64,000 nucleotides of DNA from Paenibacillus sp. LHD-117 (GCF_030929555.1 NZ_JAVFVT010000014.1:62001-126000), one strand, 5' to 3'; numbered from the stretch's first letter, positions 1-7,821 are shown. The notes: generated from the letters alone by a model not told the origin. A program made the numbers and translations.

Positions 1-303
1 CGGATAGCGGACCAAACGAGGCGTTTCCTCGGCCATCAGCCTCACCAATTCCTCCAGCTCATCCGCGTTCCAGTCCGCGTAGAAACCAAGATGACCGGTG
101 TGAATACCTATGAAAGCGACGTCCGCGATATGATCCACATGTTGGTGGAACGCCTGAAGCAGAGTGCCGTCTCCGCCGATGGAGATGACGAATTCGGGTC
201 TCTCTTCATGCAAGACGAACCCTCTTTCGGCGGCAAGGGCGTGGAATTGTTGAACCAGGGATTTGGATACCGGGTCCCCTCTGTCGATTACGGCGTATTT
301 CAA
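1..303 (-). CDS. nadK: NAD kinase (partial, C-terminus outside window)
   Basis: The minus strand encodes the first 101 residues of an NAD kinase, which phosphorylates NAD to NADP in the cytosol. The family signature GGDGT (within SIGGDGTLLQAF) appears near residue 43, followed by GIHTGHLGFYADW, the conserved GxLGF segment. The start is taken as TTG at 303-301 because a GGAAGGAG ribosome site lies 8 bases upstream. The rest of the gene runs off position 1. It lies downstream of ylbJ on the same strand, about 90 bp away. The family call is secure; completeness cannot be judged. Confidence 0.9.
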   Translation of the reverse strand, partial: MKYAVIDRGDPVSKSLVQQFHALAAERGFVLHEERPEFVISIGGDGTLLQAFHQHVDHIADVAFIGIHTGHLGFYADWNADELEELVRLMAEETPRLVRYP

Positions 304-392
304 GTCGCTTTCTCCTTCCGAACAGTCAGTCGTATCTAGATGATATCGGAAATTGCCGCTTATTTCAACGATGCGAATGACGGTTTGCCGCG

Positions 393-1532
393 TTAATGCG
401 GAGGACCAAGCCAACCCCACAGCAGATAGACCATGCCCGAGGCGAGAAAAGCATGCAGCAACCGCGCTGCCAGAAAGGGCTGATACCGCATCGTCGTACG
501 GCTGATCAAGCTGGCGATCTGCGCGTGGACCGATAAGCCTCCCCATGACAGCACCCAAGCTGCGATCGCGGCTTGATGCAGAAGTCCGGTACCGGCCATG
601 CCTGCGGCTCTGGCGCCGAGCGTAACCTCGAACAAGCCGAAAATGGAGGCGTCGGCTAACGCTGCCGGCAAGCCGAAGAGACTGAAGATGAGACGAAGCC
701 CTTCGGCAAGCGCTGACACGAGGCCCGCATGCGTAAGCATTTCCATGACGACAGAGAAAAATACGACAAGGCCGCCAACGACGATCATCAGCTTAAGCGC
801 GGATTGGACCGAATCCTGAAGAAGCTTGCCCAAGCTTCGGCCGTCGAGAAGCCTTGCTTCATGCATGGCGTGCAGCGCGATATACAGCCGGCTTTTGGAA
901 CGTGGGGTCGGTCTCCTGCCAGACTTCGAACCGTGGGGCTCCAATGCGCCGTAAGGGCTGGGAGCATTCGGAACCGGAGTGCCGCCTATGGTTGGCGCGG
1001 AAGCCGAATCTTCCCGCATCCCATGGAATCTCATCAAAAGTCCGATAAGAAATCCGCTTCCGTAATGGGCGGCGGCCAGGAGCGGCGCGAGCGCAACGTT
1101 GTGAAAAAAACCGACGGATACCGCGCCGATCAGAAAGATCGGATCGGATGTCGTCGTGAACGCGACTAAACGCTCCCCTTCGTTCCTCGTTATGAGTCGT
1201 TGCTCCCAAAGCTGGGACGTCAACCGCGCGCCGACGGGATAACCCGACATATAACCCATCGCGACGACGAAACCGCCTATTCCGGGAAGCCTGAACAGAG
1301 GACGCATGAGGGGATCGAGCAATTTGCCGAAGAAATGAACGATCCCGAAGCCGAGCATGAGCTCGGAGATGACGAAAAACGGGAATAAGGCAGGGAACAG
1401 CACCTGCCACCAGATCGATAAGCCGCGCAAGGAAGAATATAACGTTTCGTCCGGGTATACGGCCATGAGCAGCGCGATGAACAACGCGGACAACGCCGTC
1501 AGGGACAAGGGGTGGATCATCACGCGCAGCAT
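393..1532 (-). CDS. ylbJ: Sporulation integral membrane protein YlbJ
   Basis: A 379-residue hydrophobic protein with about eight membrane segments. It matches the YlbJ family, which belongs to the nucleoside-recognition (GATE) fold group and is needed for spore cortex formation in Bacillus subtilis. Visible family stretches are YMSGYPVGARL (near residue 94) and TTSDPIFLIGAVSVGFF (near 127). A polar stretch at about 175-215, rich in Pro, Ser and Arg, interrupts the membrane part and looks like a cytoplasmic loop. The ATG start is supported by AAGGAGGAA six bases upstream. This gene supports an endospore-forming host. Confidence 0.88.
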   Translation of the reverse strand: MLRVMIHPLSLTALSALFIALLMAVYPDETLYSSLRGLSIWWQVLFPALFPFFVISELMLGFGIVHFFGKLLDPLMRPLFRLPGIGGFVVAMGYMSGYPVGARLTSQLWEQRLITRNEGERLVAFTTTSDPIFLIGAVSVGFFHNVALAPLLAAAHYGSGFLIGLLMRFHGMREDSASAPTIGGTPVPNAPSPYGALEPHGSKSGRRPTPRSKSRLYIALHAMHEARLLDGRSLGKLLQDSVQSALKLMIVVGGLVVFFSVVMEMLTHAGLVSALAEGLRLIFSLFGLPAALADASIFGLFEVTLGARAAGMAGTGLLHQAAIAAWVLSWGGLSVHAQIASLISRTTMRYQPFLAARLLHAFLASGMVYLLWGWLGPPH

Positions 1533-1616
1533 CTCGTTCCTCCTTCGAATGGATAGCCTGTACGGACTCTATACCTACTTATATGACGGGTTTGGGACAT
1601 CCATAACTATTAGAGG

Positions 1617-1651
1617 TCTCGGTGCTGAAAACCGGACTTTTTGAACATGCA
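1617..1651 (-). repeat. Solo end of the 180-bp MITE-like element
   Basis: These 35 bases are an exact reverse complement of 7822-7856, the left end of the element downstream of ndk. Just before them, TTAGAGGT at 1610-1617 matches the reverse complement of the other end of that element. The site therefore looks like a copy whose interior was deleted. It sits in the gap between ylbJ and a small peptide gene. Confidence 0.75.
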
Positions 1652-1683
1652 CTATTACGGAATGTTACAGGAACATTACAGTT

Positions 1684-1697
1684 TGTAAACGCTTGCG
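1684..1697 (+). promoter_or_regulatory. Candidate catabolite (cre) site
   Basis: TGTAAACGCTTGCG fits the Bacillus cre consensus TGWNANCGNTNNCA with one mismatch (final base). It lies about 27 bp upstream of a -10 element, a position from which CcpA could act. Based on pattern only. Confidence 0.35.
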
Positions 1698-1723
1698 TTT
1701 TAGGTTTTAAACGACGTTTTTTA

Positions 1724-1732
1724 TGGTACAAT
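1724..1732 (+). promoter_or_regulatory. Extended -10 promoter of the small membrane peptide
   Basis: TGGTACAAT is an extended -10 element (TGn plus TACAAT). No good -35 is visible at 16-18 bp, which is usual for extended -10 promoters. It lies 32 bp before the start of the peptide gene. Confidence 0.5.
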
Positions 1733-1764
1733 AGAATCATCCTGACACGCTTGGAGTGATGATT

Positions 1765-1857
1765 ATGAGTATTATCGCCGGCATCCTTGTCTGCGCTTTT
1801 GTCTACGTCATCAGGGAGTCCATCGCGGCACCAAACGAAGAGGAATACGAAACCTAA
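1765..1857 (+). CDS. Small single-pass membrane peptide, 30 aa, unknown
   Basis: A 30-residue reading frame (MSIIAGILVCAFVYVIRESI, then an acidic tail AAPNEEEYET). Residues 3-17 form one short hydrophobic helix, and the C-terminus is strongly acidic. The start at 1765 is preferred to the ATG at 1759 because GGAG at 1753-1756 gives 8-base spacing. It is framed by its own extended -10 promoter and an intrinsic terminator 30 bp after the stop, so it is a complete single-gene unit. The function is not recognised. Confidence 0.55.
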   Translation: MSIIAGILVCAFVYVIRESIAAPNEEEYET

Positions 1858-1888
1858 CCAACCGGTTGCTTACCATCATAAGCCCTAA

Positions 1889-1913
1889 GTCCCGCGACCG
1901 CGGGCTTTTTTTT
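1889..1913 (+). terminator. Intrinsic terminator after the small peptide
   Basis: Stem CCCGCG-AC-CGCGGG at 1891-1904 is followed by C and eight T residues. Confidence 0.85.
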
Positions 1914-1984
1914 GTCCATAGGAAACTTTTCTTAAAATATAAGAAAGTATAAGTTTTCTCTATACTGTGCTTATATTTCTCGGA

Positions 1985-2041
1985 ATGAAACGCGCTGCGC
2001 CGCCAAAGGACGGCGACAGCCGTTTCACCTTATGATATAAT
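1985..2041 (+). promoter_or_regulatory. Promoter with overlapping hairpin, haemoglobin gene
   Basis: A perfect -10 TATAAT lies at 2036-2041, with a 4/6 -35 (GCGACA, 2013-2018) 17 bp upstream. A large imperfect inverted repeat (TGAAACG at 1985 pairing with CGTTTCA near 2027, enclosing GC-rich arms) covers the -35, so a dimeric regulator could bind there. Which regulator is unknown. Confidence 0.4.
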
Positions 2042-2069
2042 ACTAAATACCTACATATTGGAGATGAAG

Positions 2070-2465
2070 ATGACGATGAATAGGAATATAAGCCTTTATG
2101 AGGCGATCGGCGAAGCGGAAGGACTTAGGTCTATAGTCGAATCGTTTTATCCGAAGGTGCAAGCGCATCCCTTATTAGGCCCTCTGTTCCCGGAGGATAT
2201 CAATCCGGTGATGGACAAGCAGTTTTTATTTCTTTCTCAATTTTTCGGAGGTCCATCGTTGTACTCCGACCAATACGGCCATCCCATGATGCGGGCGAGG
2301 CATTTGCCCTTCCCGATAACGCCGCGGCATGCGGCCGCATGGCTGGGCTGCATGCGCCGGGCGCTCGAGGAAACCGGGCTTGCGCCAGAGCTGCAGGCGG
2401 CAATTATCGAACGGTTGTCGGGACCTGCGTATCATTTCGTCAACACATCTGAAGAGGAGACGTGA
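2070..2465 (+). CDS. Truncated haemoglobin (group II, YjbI-like)
   Basis: A 131-residue haem protein of the 2/2 globin group II type. Such proteins bind oxygen or nitric oxide and are linked to oxidative and nitrosative stress. Visible features are the N-terminal LYEAIGEAEGLRSIVESFY helix, FFGGPSLYSDQYG, the proximal-His region RARHLPFPIT, and AAWLGCM carrying the conserved helix-G Trp. The start at 2070 is chosen because TTGGAG at 2058-2063 gives 6-base spacing; TTG 2058 would place the ribosome site inside the gene. Its stop overlaps the probable start of the DUF2225 gene, so the two are likely co-translated. Confidence 0.88.
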   Translation: MTMNRNISLYEAIGEAEGLRSIVESFYPKVQAHPLLGPLFPEDINPVMDKQFLFLSQFFGGPSLYSDQYGHPMMRARHLPFPITPRHAAAWLGCMRRALEETGLAPELQAAIIERLSGPAYHFVNTSEEET

Positions 2466-3178
2466 TCCCCTTGGAACCGCTGTATGAATCCAAGATTGTT
2501 TGCATTTGCTGCGAAACCACTTACCTGACAGCTAGAGTGCGCCCGAGTTTCAAGAAAGCAACACGCATGGATTCAGATTTTTGCGGCTATTACACGAAGG
2601 GCGTCAATCCGGATTTTTATGTCGTGCGGGTATGCCCGAGCTGCGGCTACGCTTCGACGGAGAACGGCCTCGAACGGCTGAGCGACAAGCAGAAATTAGA
2701 TTATTACGACCGGATCGGCTCGAATTGGAAAGGACTCGACTACGGCGGGGAACGTTCGGCGGAACAAGCGATGGCGACCTACAAGCTCGCTTTGCTGACG
2801 GCGCAGGTGACGGGGGCGCCCGATCGGATTATTTCGGGATTGCTTCATCATATCGCTTGGTTGTACCGTTACGAGGGCAACGAGAAGGAAGAAAGACGGT
2901 TCTTGACCTATGCGCTCGAGGCATACGTACGTGTGTACCAGCTGGAAGGCATTAGCTTGAACAACGCGAGGCTGATGTTCCTTATCGGGGAGCTGAATCG
3001 AAGGATCGGGGAAAGGCATGAAGCGGTCAAATGGTTCTCGCGCGTCGTCAGCGACAAACGAATCATGGACGCGGCCATGATTCGGGCTTGCCGCGAACAA
3101 TGGCAGCTTGTTCGCGAGGAGATGGAGCAAGGTCCGTCTTTGGCCGGCGGTACAGAAGAGACGGCGAGTACGGCATAA
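2462..3178 (+). CDS. DUF2225 family protein
   Basis: A 238-residue cytosolic protein of the DUF2225 family, function unknown. Two Cys pairs, CICC near residue 11 and CPSC near 59, could hold a metal ion in the N-terminal part. The remainder is helical and TPR-like (LLHHIAWLYRYEGNEKEERRF and MFLIGELNRRIGERHEAV). GTG at 2462 overlaps the haemoglobin stop but lies only 2 bases from AGGAG; TTG at 2471 is 11 bases away, so the true start may be nine bases later. Family call firm, start uncertain. Confidence 0.8.
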   Translation: MIPLEPLYESKIVCICCETTYLTARVRPSFKKATRMDSDFCGYYTKGVNPDFYVVRVCPSCGYASTENGLERLSDKQKLDYYDRIGSNWKGLDYGGERSAEQAMATYKLALLTAQVTGAPDRIISGLLHHIAWLYRYEGNEKEERRFLTYALEAYVRVYQLEGISLNNARLMFLIGELNRRIGERHEAVKWFSRVVSDKRIMDAAMIRACREQWQLVREEMEQGPSLAGGTEETASTA

Positions 3179-3223
3179 TCATAGACGTTTTTTGTGCGGA
3201 ACAGGAGGCTGGGGGACCAACAA

Positions 3224-3469
3224 TCAGACTTTGGACTTGCGAAGCGGACCGTCGGCCAGCAAATAATCCTGATCCGCGTCCACGATCGTGATCCGTCCAT
3301 GGCAGCATGGGAATACCATCAGTCTTTTTTTGCCTTCGCGAATGACGGGAAGCTCGTCCGGCTTCAGCAGCAGAAGTACGTTCTCCGCGTCGCAGAATGG
3401 GCACTCGGCAACGTACAGATCGCCCATTACTGACTCGTAAGGCCAAGTGTTCTCGAATGGGATCATCAT
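3224..3469 (-). CDS. Hypothetical small Cys-rich protein, 81 aa
   Basis: An 81-residue protein not assigned to a named family. It has AECPFCDAEN near residue 23 and FPCCHGRI near 54, two Cys pairs that could form one zinc site. The frame overlaps the end of yycC by four bases (ATGA), showing translational coupling with that gene. It converges with the DUF2225 gene. The spacing and coupling support it as real; the function is unknown. Confidence 0.65.
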   Translation of the reverse strand: MMIPFENTWPYESVMGDLYVAECPFCDAENVLLLLKPDELPVIREGKKRLMVFPCCHGRITIVDADQDYLLADGPLRKSKV

Positions 3470-3666
3470 TGCTGGGAGGGATCCTCCTCTGCCGGTTTCG
3501 CCGAAGCGGCTTCCTCGGAAGCGGGCTCCGATTCGGATTTCGCGAGCTCCGCCAGTTTCTGCAGCAGGATATGGCGAGGCATATGCATGAGGCGCTCGAT
3601 CGGCACGTTCAGTTGTTTCGAGAGCTTGATCGCCGTATCGGGCGAAATTTGCAACGGTTTGGACAT
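3466..3666 (-). CDS. yycC: YycC family small protein
   Basis: A 66-residue protein. Its first 43 residues (LQISPDTAIKLSKQLNVPIE and MHMPRHILLQKLAEL) match the short YycC family of Bacilli, whose role is unknown. The remaining 23 residues are low-complexity, rich in Ala, Glu and Pro. GGAGGA sits 8 bases upstream of the ATG, and AT-rich -10-like sequence lies behind it. It is the first gene of a two-gene operon with the 81-residue Cys-rich protein. Confidence 0.75.
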   Translation of the reverse strand: MSKPLQISPDTAIKLSKQLNVPIERLMHMPRHILLQKLAELAKSESEPASEEAASAKPAEEDPSQQ

Positions 3667-3795
3667 GTGGCGTTTTCCTCCATTATAGATATAATAATGT
3701 TATACACCGCCGAGTGGGTTTGCGCAAATGGATTGCGGAAGCTGCTCGGTTTTTTCTATTGGATGGCTCATTACATATGACGAGGTGAGAGGTAT

Positions 3796-5580
3796 ATGGC
3801 TAATCAATATCCTTTGCAATGGAATTTGGATGTTTTTTATCCGGGGGGTTCGAAGTCCGAGGCGTTCGCAGCCGAGCTTGCAGGCATGGAGAACGGGATC
3901 GGGAAGCTGAACGAGCTGCTTTCCGGTAATAACGGCGATCCGGTAGGCCGGTTGCTCGAGATGACGGCCTTGTCCCAAGAGATCTTGCTTGCGTTTCGGC
4001 AATCCGAATCGTTTGTGGCCTGTTTGGTCGCGCAAAATATGAAGGACGGCGCGGCGGGCGTCTTGAACGATCGCGTGAAGACGATCGCGGCCAAGTACAC
4101 GTCGGCCATGACGAAATACGATAATATGCTTCGCGGCGTCGAGGATGCCGCCTTGGAGGAACTGCTCGGCAAGCCGGAAGTATCCGAGATCGCGTTCAAC
4201 TTGCGTGAACGCCGGGAAATTGCGAAGCAGAAGATGGCGCCGGAGCTGGAAGCGCTAGCCGGAGATCTCGCGATCAACGGTTATCATGGCTGGGGAGATT
4301 TTTACGATACGCTGGTGTCCAGAGCCCAATTCCGCGTCGAGGAGAACGGCGAGCAGAAGCTGTTGTCCGCGGGACAAATGTTCAACCGGCTCTCGGACGG
4401 AGACCGGACCGTGCGCCAGACAGCATTCGCCGAATGGGAGCGCGAATGGTCGTCGTTCGCGGAGCTCGGAGCGGAGACGCTCAACAGGCTGGCCGGTTTC
4501 CGGCTGAAGCTGTACGAGAACCGCGGCTGGGACAACGTGCTGCGCGAGCCGCTTCAGATTAACCGGATGAGCGAGGCGACGCTAAACGCGATGTGGGACG
4601 CCATTGAAGAGGGCAAAACATCGCTCGTTGCCTATCTTGAGCGCAAGGCCCGCCTGCTTGGCGTAGAGAAGCTCGACTGGCATGATGTTGAAGCGCCGAT
4701 CGGCTCGTCCGCGAAGACGGTATCGTACGACGAGGGAGCGGCGTTCATCATCGAACAGTTCCGGGAGTTCGATCCACGCCTAGCGGAATTCTCCGAGATG
4801 GCGTTCAAGGACGCCTGGATCGAAGCGGAGGATCGCGCGGGCAAACGGCCGGGCGGCTTCTGCACAGCGTTCCCGAAGAGCGGGCAGACGCGCATTTTCA
4901 TGACGTACTCAGGCACCGCGTCGAATATTTCGACGCTTGCGCATGAGCTTGGCCATGCCTACCATCAGCATGTGATGAACGACAAACCTGCGTTCGCGCA
5001 GGAGTATGCGATGAACGTTGCGGAGACGGCGTCGACCTTCGCCGAGATGATCGTTTCGGACCGCGCGCTGAAGGCAACTGAGGACAACGAAGAGAAGCTA
5101 GGACTCTTGGAGGATAAGATCCAGCGTTCGGTTGCGTTCTTTATGAACATCCATGCTCGCCTGCTGTTCGAAACCCGTTTCTACGAGAAGCGGAAGCAGG
5201 GGCTAGTATCCGTGGACGAGCTGAACGGGCTCATGGAAGCGGCGCAGCGGGAAGCGTATCGAGATAAGCTTGGCGAGGTCCATCCGTATTTCTGGCTGTC
5301 GAAGCTGCATTTCTACGCCACCGACGTGCCGTTCTACAACTTCCCGTACACCTTCGGTTATTTGTTCAGCGCGGGGCTATATGCCAAAGCGTTGGAAGAA
5401 GGTCCGGCGTTCGCGGACAAATACGTCGCCCTTCTCCGCGACACGGGAAGCATGACGGTGGAAGAGCTGGCTCGGAAACATCTCGGCGTCGATCTGGAGA
5501 AGGCGGACTTCTGGCGTGCGGCCGTCGCGCTGACGGATGTCGACGTGAAGCAGTTCCTGGACATGACGGAAGAGAAGTAA
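3796..5580 (+). CDS. pepF: Oligoendopeptidase F (M3 family metallopeptidase)
   Basis: A 594-residue cytosolic zinc endopeptidase that cuts short peptides. The active-site motif HELGHAYHQH lies near residue 385, giving two zinc-binding His and the catalytic Glu. The third zinc-ligand Glu is expected in the following NVAETASTFAEM helix. Length and N-terminus (YPLQWNLDVFYPGGSKSEAF) fit the PepF/M3B subfamily. GAGGTGAGAGG lies upstream of the ATG, and a strong terminator follows the stop. It appears to be a single-gene transcript. Confidence 0.92.
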   Translation: MANQYPLQWNLDVFYPGGSKSEAFAAELAGMENGIGKLNELLSGNNGDPVGRLLEMTALSQEILLAFRQSESFVACLVAQNMKDGAAGVLNDRVKTIAAKYTSAMTKYDNMLRGVEDAALEELLGKPEVSEIAFNLRERREIAKQKMAPELEALAGDLAINGYHGWGDFYDTLVSRAQFRVEENGEQKLLSAGQMFNRLSDGDRTVRQTAFAEWEREWSSFAELGAETLNRLAGFRLKLYENRGWDNVLREPLQINRMSEATLNAMWDAIEEGKTSLVAYLERKARLLGVEKLDWHDVEAPIGSSAKTVSYDEGAAFIIEQFREFDPRLAEFSEMAFKDAWIEAEDRAGKRPGGFCTAFPKSGQTRIFMTYSGTASNISTLAHELGHAYHQHVMNDKPAFAQEYAMNVAETASTFAEMIVSDRALKATEDNEEKLGLLEDKIQRSVAFFMNIHARLLFETRFYEKRKQGLVSVDELNGLMEAAQREAYRDKLGEVHPYFWLSKLHFYATDVPFYNFPYTFGYLFSAGLYAKALEEGPAFADKYVALLRDTGSMTVEELARKHLGVDLEKADFWRAAVALTDVDVKQFLDMTEEK

Positions 5581-5603
5581 ACGCGGCGCAACGAAAACAG
5601 AGA

Positions 5604-5643
5604 ACCCCGATGCAATTTTTGCGGATTGCGTCGGGGTATTTTT
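5604..5643 (+). terminator. Intrinsic terminator of pepF
   Basis: ACCCCGATGCA at 5604-5614 pairs with TGCGTCGGGGT at 5627-5637, followed by ATTTTTG. Confidence 0.85.
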
Positions 5644-5656
5644 GTGCTTTTACCAC

Positions 5657-5751
5657 AATAGAATTTTAAGTTTTCGAGCGATCGAAAACCGAAATTCTAT
5701 TTGGCGATAAAACCTACCTTGTGCTTACGAAGATGCTTTGCTTTGCAAAGC
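5657..5751. repeat. Non-coding stretch with two hairpins
   Basis: The 352-bp gap between pepF and ccpN has no credible gene. It holds a nested inverted repeat at 5658-5700 (ATAGAATTT with AAATTCTAT outside, GTTTTCG with CGAAAAC inside) and a smaller hairpin at 5735-5751 (GCTTTG-CTTTG-CAAAGC). They lie after the pepF terminator and upstream of the ccpN promoter. Either a decayed mobile repeat or an RNA structure would fit. Confidence 0.4.
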
Positions 5752-5815
5752 TGAAGGTCGCTCATCATCGAAAGGCATCGATTGAGGATTTAACATGACA
5801 ACTATATCGTTTATA

Positions 5816-5844
5816 TTGTACATCATATGAAAATATGATATGTT
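5816..5844 (+). promoter_or_regulatory. ccpN promoter with dyad in its spacer
   Basis: TTGTAC (5816-5821) and TATGTT (5839-5844) are 17 bp apart. The spacer is almost filled by a perfect inverted repeat, ATCATAT-GAAA-ATATGAT at 5822-5839, a likely operator. Confidence 0.5.
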
Positions 5845-5932
5845 AATGACGGAAAACGTTATCATTACCAATTGAATGTGAGTCAAATATGCCTTTCCGA
5901 TCGATTCGGAAACTAGGAAAGAGGGGAGAACG

Positions 5933-6589
5933 ATTCAGCTTTCTTCCAGGCAGTTGGAGCTTTTGGATCTTGTGAAAAAACATTCGCCCGTAACCGGCGA
6001 GCAGCTCGCGGAATATTTGGGCGTAAGCCGGCCGACGCTTCGTTCGGATCTGTCTTTGCTCGTCATGCTCGGGATGTTGGACGCGAAGCCGAAGGTTGGC
6101 TATTTCCTCGGAAATACATTCCGATCGGCGGGAGAACCGCTGCAGCGGTTTAACGCGATGAAAGTGAAGGACGTACAAGGCGTCCCGGTCAACATTCCCG
6201 ATTCGCTGTCCGTGCACGACGCGGTTATTACTTTGTTTACGGAGAATGCGGACACGCTCCTCGTCGTTACGGAGAATAAGCGGTTCGCCGGCATCATTAC
6301 TCCGAAGGATCTTCTCAAAATCACGTTAGGCAATGCGAGCGCGGCTTCCATTCCCGTTAGCATGGTGATGACGCGGTACCCCAACATCGTGACGTTGTCG
6401 CCTGATGATTCCGTATGGGATGCCATCCGCAAGATGTCCTTGCATCAGGTGGATTGTTTGCCGGTAACCGTCGCTTCTGGCGAGAATGGCGAGCAGCCCG
6501 TCGTTACGGGTTGGGTGTCCAAATCGAATATCATTCGTTTGATGGCGGACATAGCAACCTCGCAGGAATTGGGGGAGCCCGGTTTATGA
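5933..6589 (+). CDS. ccpN: CcpN-type repressor (HTH plus two CBS domains)
   Basis: A 218-residue transcription factor of the CcpN/YqzB family, which in B. subtilis represses gluconeogenic genes during growth on glucose. The N-terminal helix-turn-helix is at residues 1-55 (GEQLAEYLGVSRPTLRSDLS). Two CBS ligand-sensing domains follow at about 75-135 and 140-205. No ATG, GTG or TTG precedes the conserved N-terminus. ATT at 5933 lies 4 bases after GAGGGGAG, and its residue aligns with the N-terminus of known members, so AUU initiation is inferred. The only alternative, TTG 5954, would lose seven conserved residues and has a weak ribosome site. Its stop overlaps the next start. Confidence 0.85.
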   Translation: MQLSSRQLELLDLVKKHSPVTGEQLAEYLGVSRPTLRSDLSLLVMLGMLDAKPKVGYFLGNTFRSAGEPLQRFNAMKVKDVQGVPVNIPDSLSVHDAVITLFTENADTLLVVTENKRFAGIITPKDLLKITLGNASAASIPVSMVMTRYPNIVTLSPDDSVWDAIRKMSLHQVDCLPVTVASGENGEQPVVTGWVSKSNIIRLMADIATSQELGEPGL

Positions 6590-7386
6590 AACAGCCTTAC
6601 ATCTATGTGTGTTCGGATGCTGTTGGAGAGACGGCGGAAGCCGTCGCGAAAGCAACACTAAGGCAATTTTCCTCCGACAACGTCAAAATAAAACGGTATG
6701 GCCACATTCGTACGGAAGACGAGATTTTGCGAATCGTTGCAGAAGCCTCGTTAACCGGCGGGTTTATCAGTTATACGCTTGTACAGCCGGAGCTGAGAGA
6801 ATTGATGCGCGAAGAATCCGTCAAGCAAGGCGTGCGGGCAGTCGATGTGATGGGTCCGATGATGCAGGCTTACGTCGATACTTTCAATGACCATCCGCGC
6901 AGGCAGCCCGGCCTTCTCCATTCGATCGACGAAGAGTATCACAAACGGATCGAAGCGATCGAATTCGCGGTCAAATACGACGACGGCAAAGACGTGACCG
7001 GCCTCATGCAGGCGCAGGTGGTGCTCATCGGCGTGTCGCGCACCTCGAAGACGCCACTCAGCGTATTCCTGTCCCACAAAGGGATACGGGCGGCGAACCT
7101 GCCGCTTATGCCGGAGGTCAATCCGCCCGAGGAGCTGAAGCAGGGTCCCGGCCGATTGATCGTTGGTTTGACGATGCAGCCCAGCCATCTGCTCGAGATT
7201 CGTACCGAGCGGCTCAAGGCGTTGGGATTGCCGTCAACCGCCCAATATGCATCGCCCGAGCGGATCAAGGAAGAGCTTGATTATGCCGCATCCGTCATGG
7301 AGACATTATCTTGCCCGATCATCGACGTAACGAATAGGGCAATTGAAGAAACAGCCGGAATCATTATTGAATGGCTTACCAAATAA
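6586..7386 (+). CDS. ppsR: Pyruvate,phosphate dikinase regulatory protein
   Basis: A 266-residue bifunctional enzyme of the DUF299 family. It ADP-phosphorylates and dephosphorylates pyruvate,phosphate dikinase (or PEP synthetase). The N-terminus IYVCSDAVGETAEAV and the P-loop-like GVSRTSKTPLSV near residue 147 are family hallmarks. The ATG at 6586 overlaps the ccpN stop (ATGA), indicating coupling. The ccpN-yqfL pairing is the same as in B. subtilis and links both to the glycolysis/gluconeogenesis switch at the PEP-pyruvate node. Confidence 0.93.
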   Translation: MKQPYIYVCSDAVGETAEAVAKATLRQFSSDNVKIKRYGHIRTEDEILRIVAEASLTGGFISYTLVQPELRELMREESVKQGVRAVDVMGPMMQAYVDTFNDHPRRQPGLLHSIDEEYHKRIEAIEFAVKYDDGKDVTGLMQAQVVLIGVSRTSKTPLSVFLSHKGIRAANLPLMPEVNPPEELKQGPGRLIVGLTMQPSHLLEIRTERLKALGLPSTAQYASPERIKEELDYAASVMETLSCPIIDVTNRAIEETAGIIIEWLTK

Positions 7387-7420
7387 TTGTCAATACCTAT
7401 AAATAGACGGAGGGGTTACG

Positions 7421-7819
7421 ATGGATCGAACATTTGTAATGGTTAAGCCTGACGGCGTTGCCCGCGGACTCACGGGACATATCGTCGCTAGATTCGAGGC
7501 AAAAGGGTTTAAGCTGGCTGACGCAAAGCTGATGCAGCTGGACCGGGAAGTAGCGGAGGTGCATTACGAGCATCTGAGTTCGAAAGCGTTTTTCGGCGAG
7601 CTGGTGGATTTCATTACGTCCGGCCCCGTATTTGCGATGGTGCTCGAAGGGAAGGACGCGGTTAAAAACGCGAGGTCGATTATCGGCGCGACGAATCCGT
7701 CGGATGCGACGCCGGGAACGATCCGCGGGGACTACGCCATCGATGTTGCAAGCAATATCGTTCATGGCTCCGATTCCGACGAGAATGCCGAGAGAGAAAT
7801 TAATCTCTATTTCCATTAA
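7421..7819 (+). CDS. ndk: Nucleoside diphosphate kinase (short C-terminus)
   Basis: A 132-residue NDP kinase that moves gamma-phosphate between nucleoside triphosphates and diphosphates via a phospho-His. The active site NIVHGSDS lies near residue 113, and the N-terminus [14 protein letters not shown] is typical. Bacillus Ndk is about 148 residues; this one stops right after EREINLYFH, lacking the usual tail of about 16 residues. The stop lies 3 bp before the MITE-like repeat at 7822, so the repeat may have removed the tail. The catalytic core is complete, and some bacteria have naturally short Ndk, so activity is likely. Confidence 0.93.
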   Translation: MDRTFVMVKPDGVARGLTGHIVARFEAKGFKLADAKLMQLDREVAEVHYEHLSSKAFFGELVDFITSGPVFAMVLEGKDAVKNARSIIGATNPSDATPGTIRGDYAIDVASNIVHGSDSDENAEREINLYFH

Positions 7820-7821
7820 AT

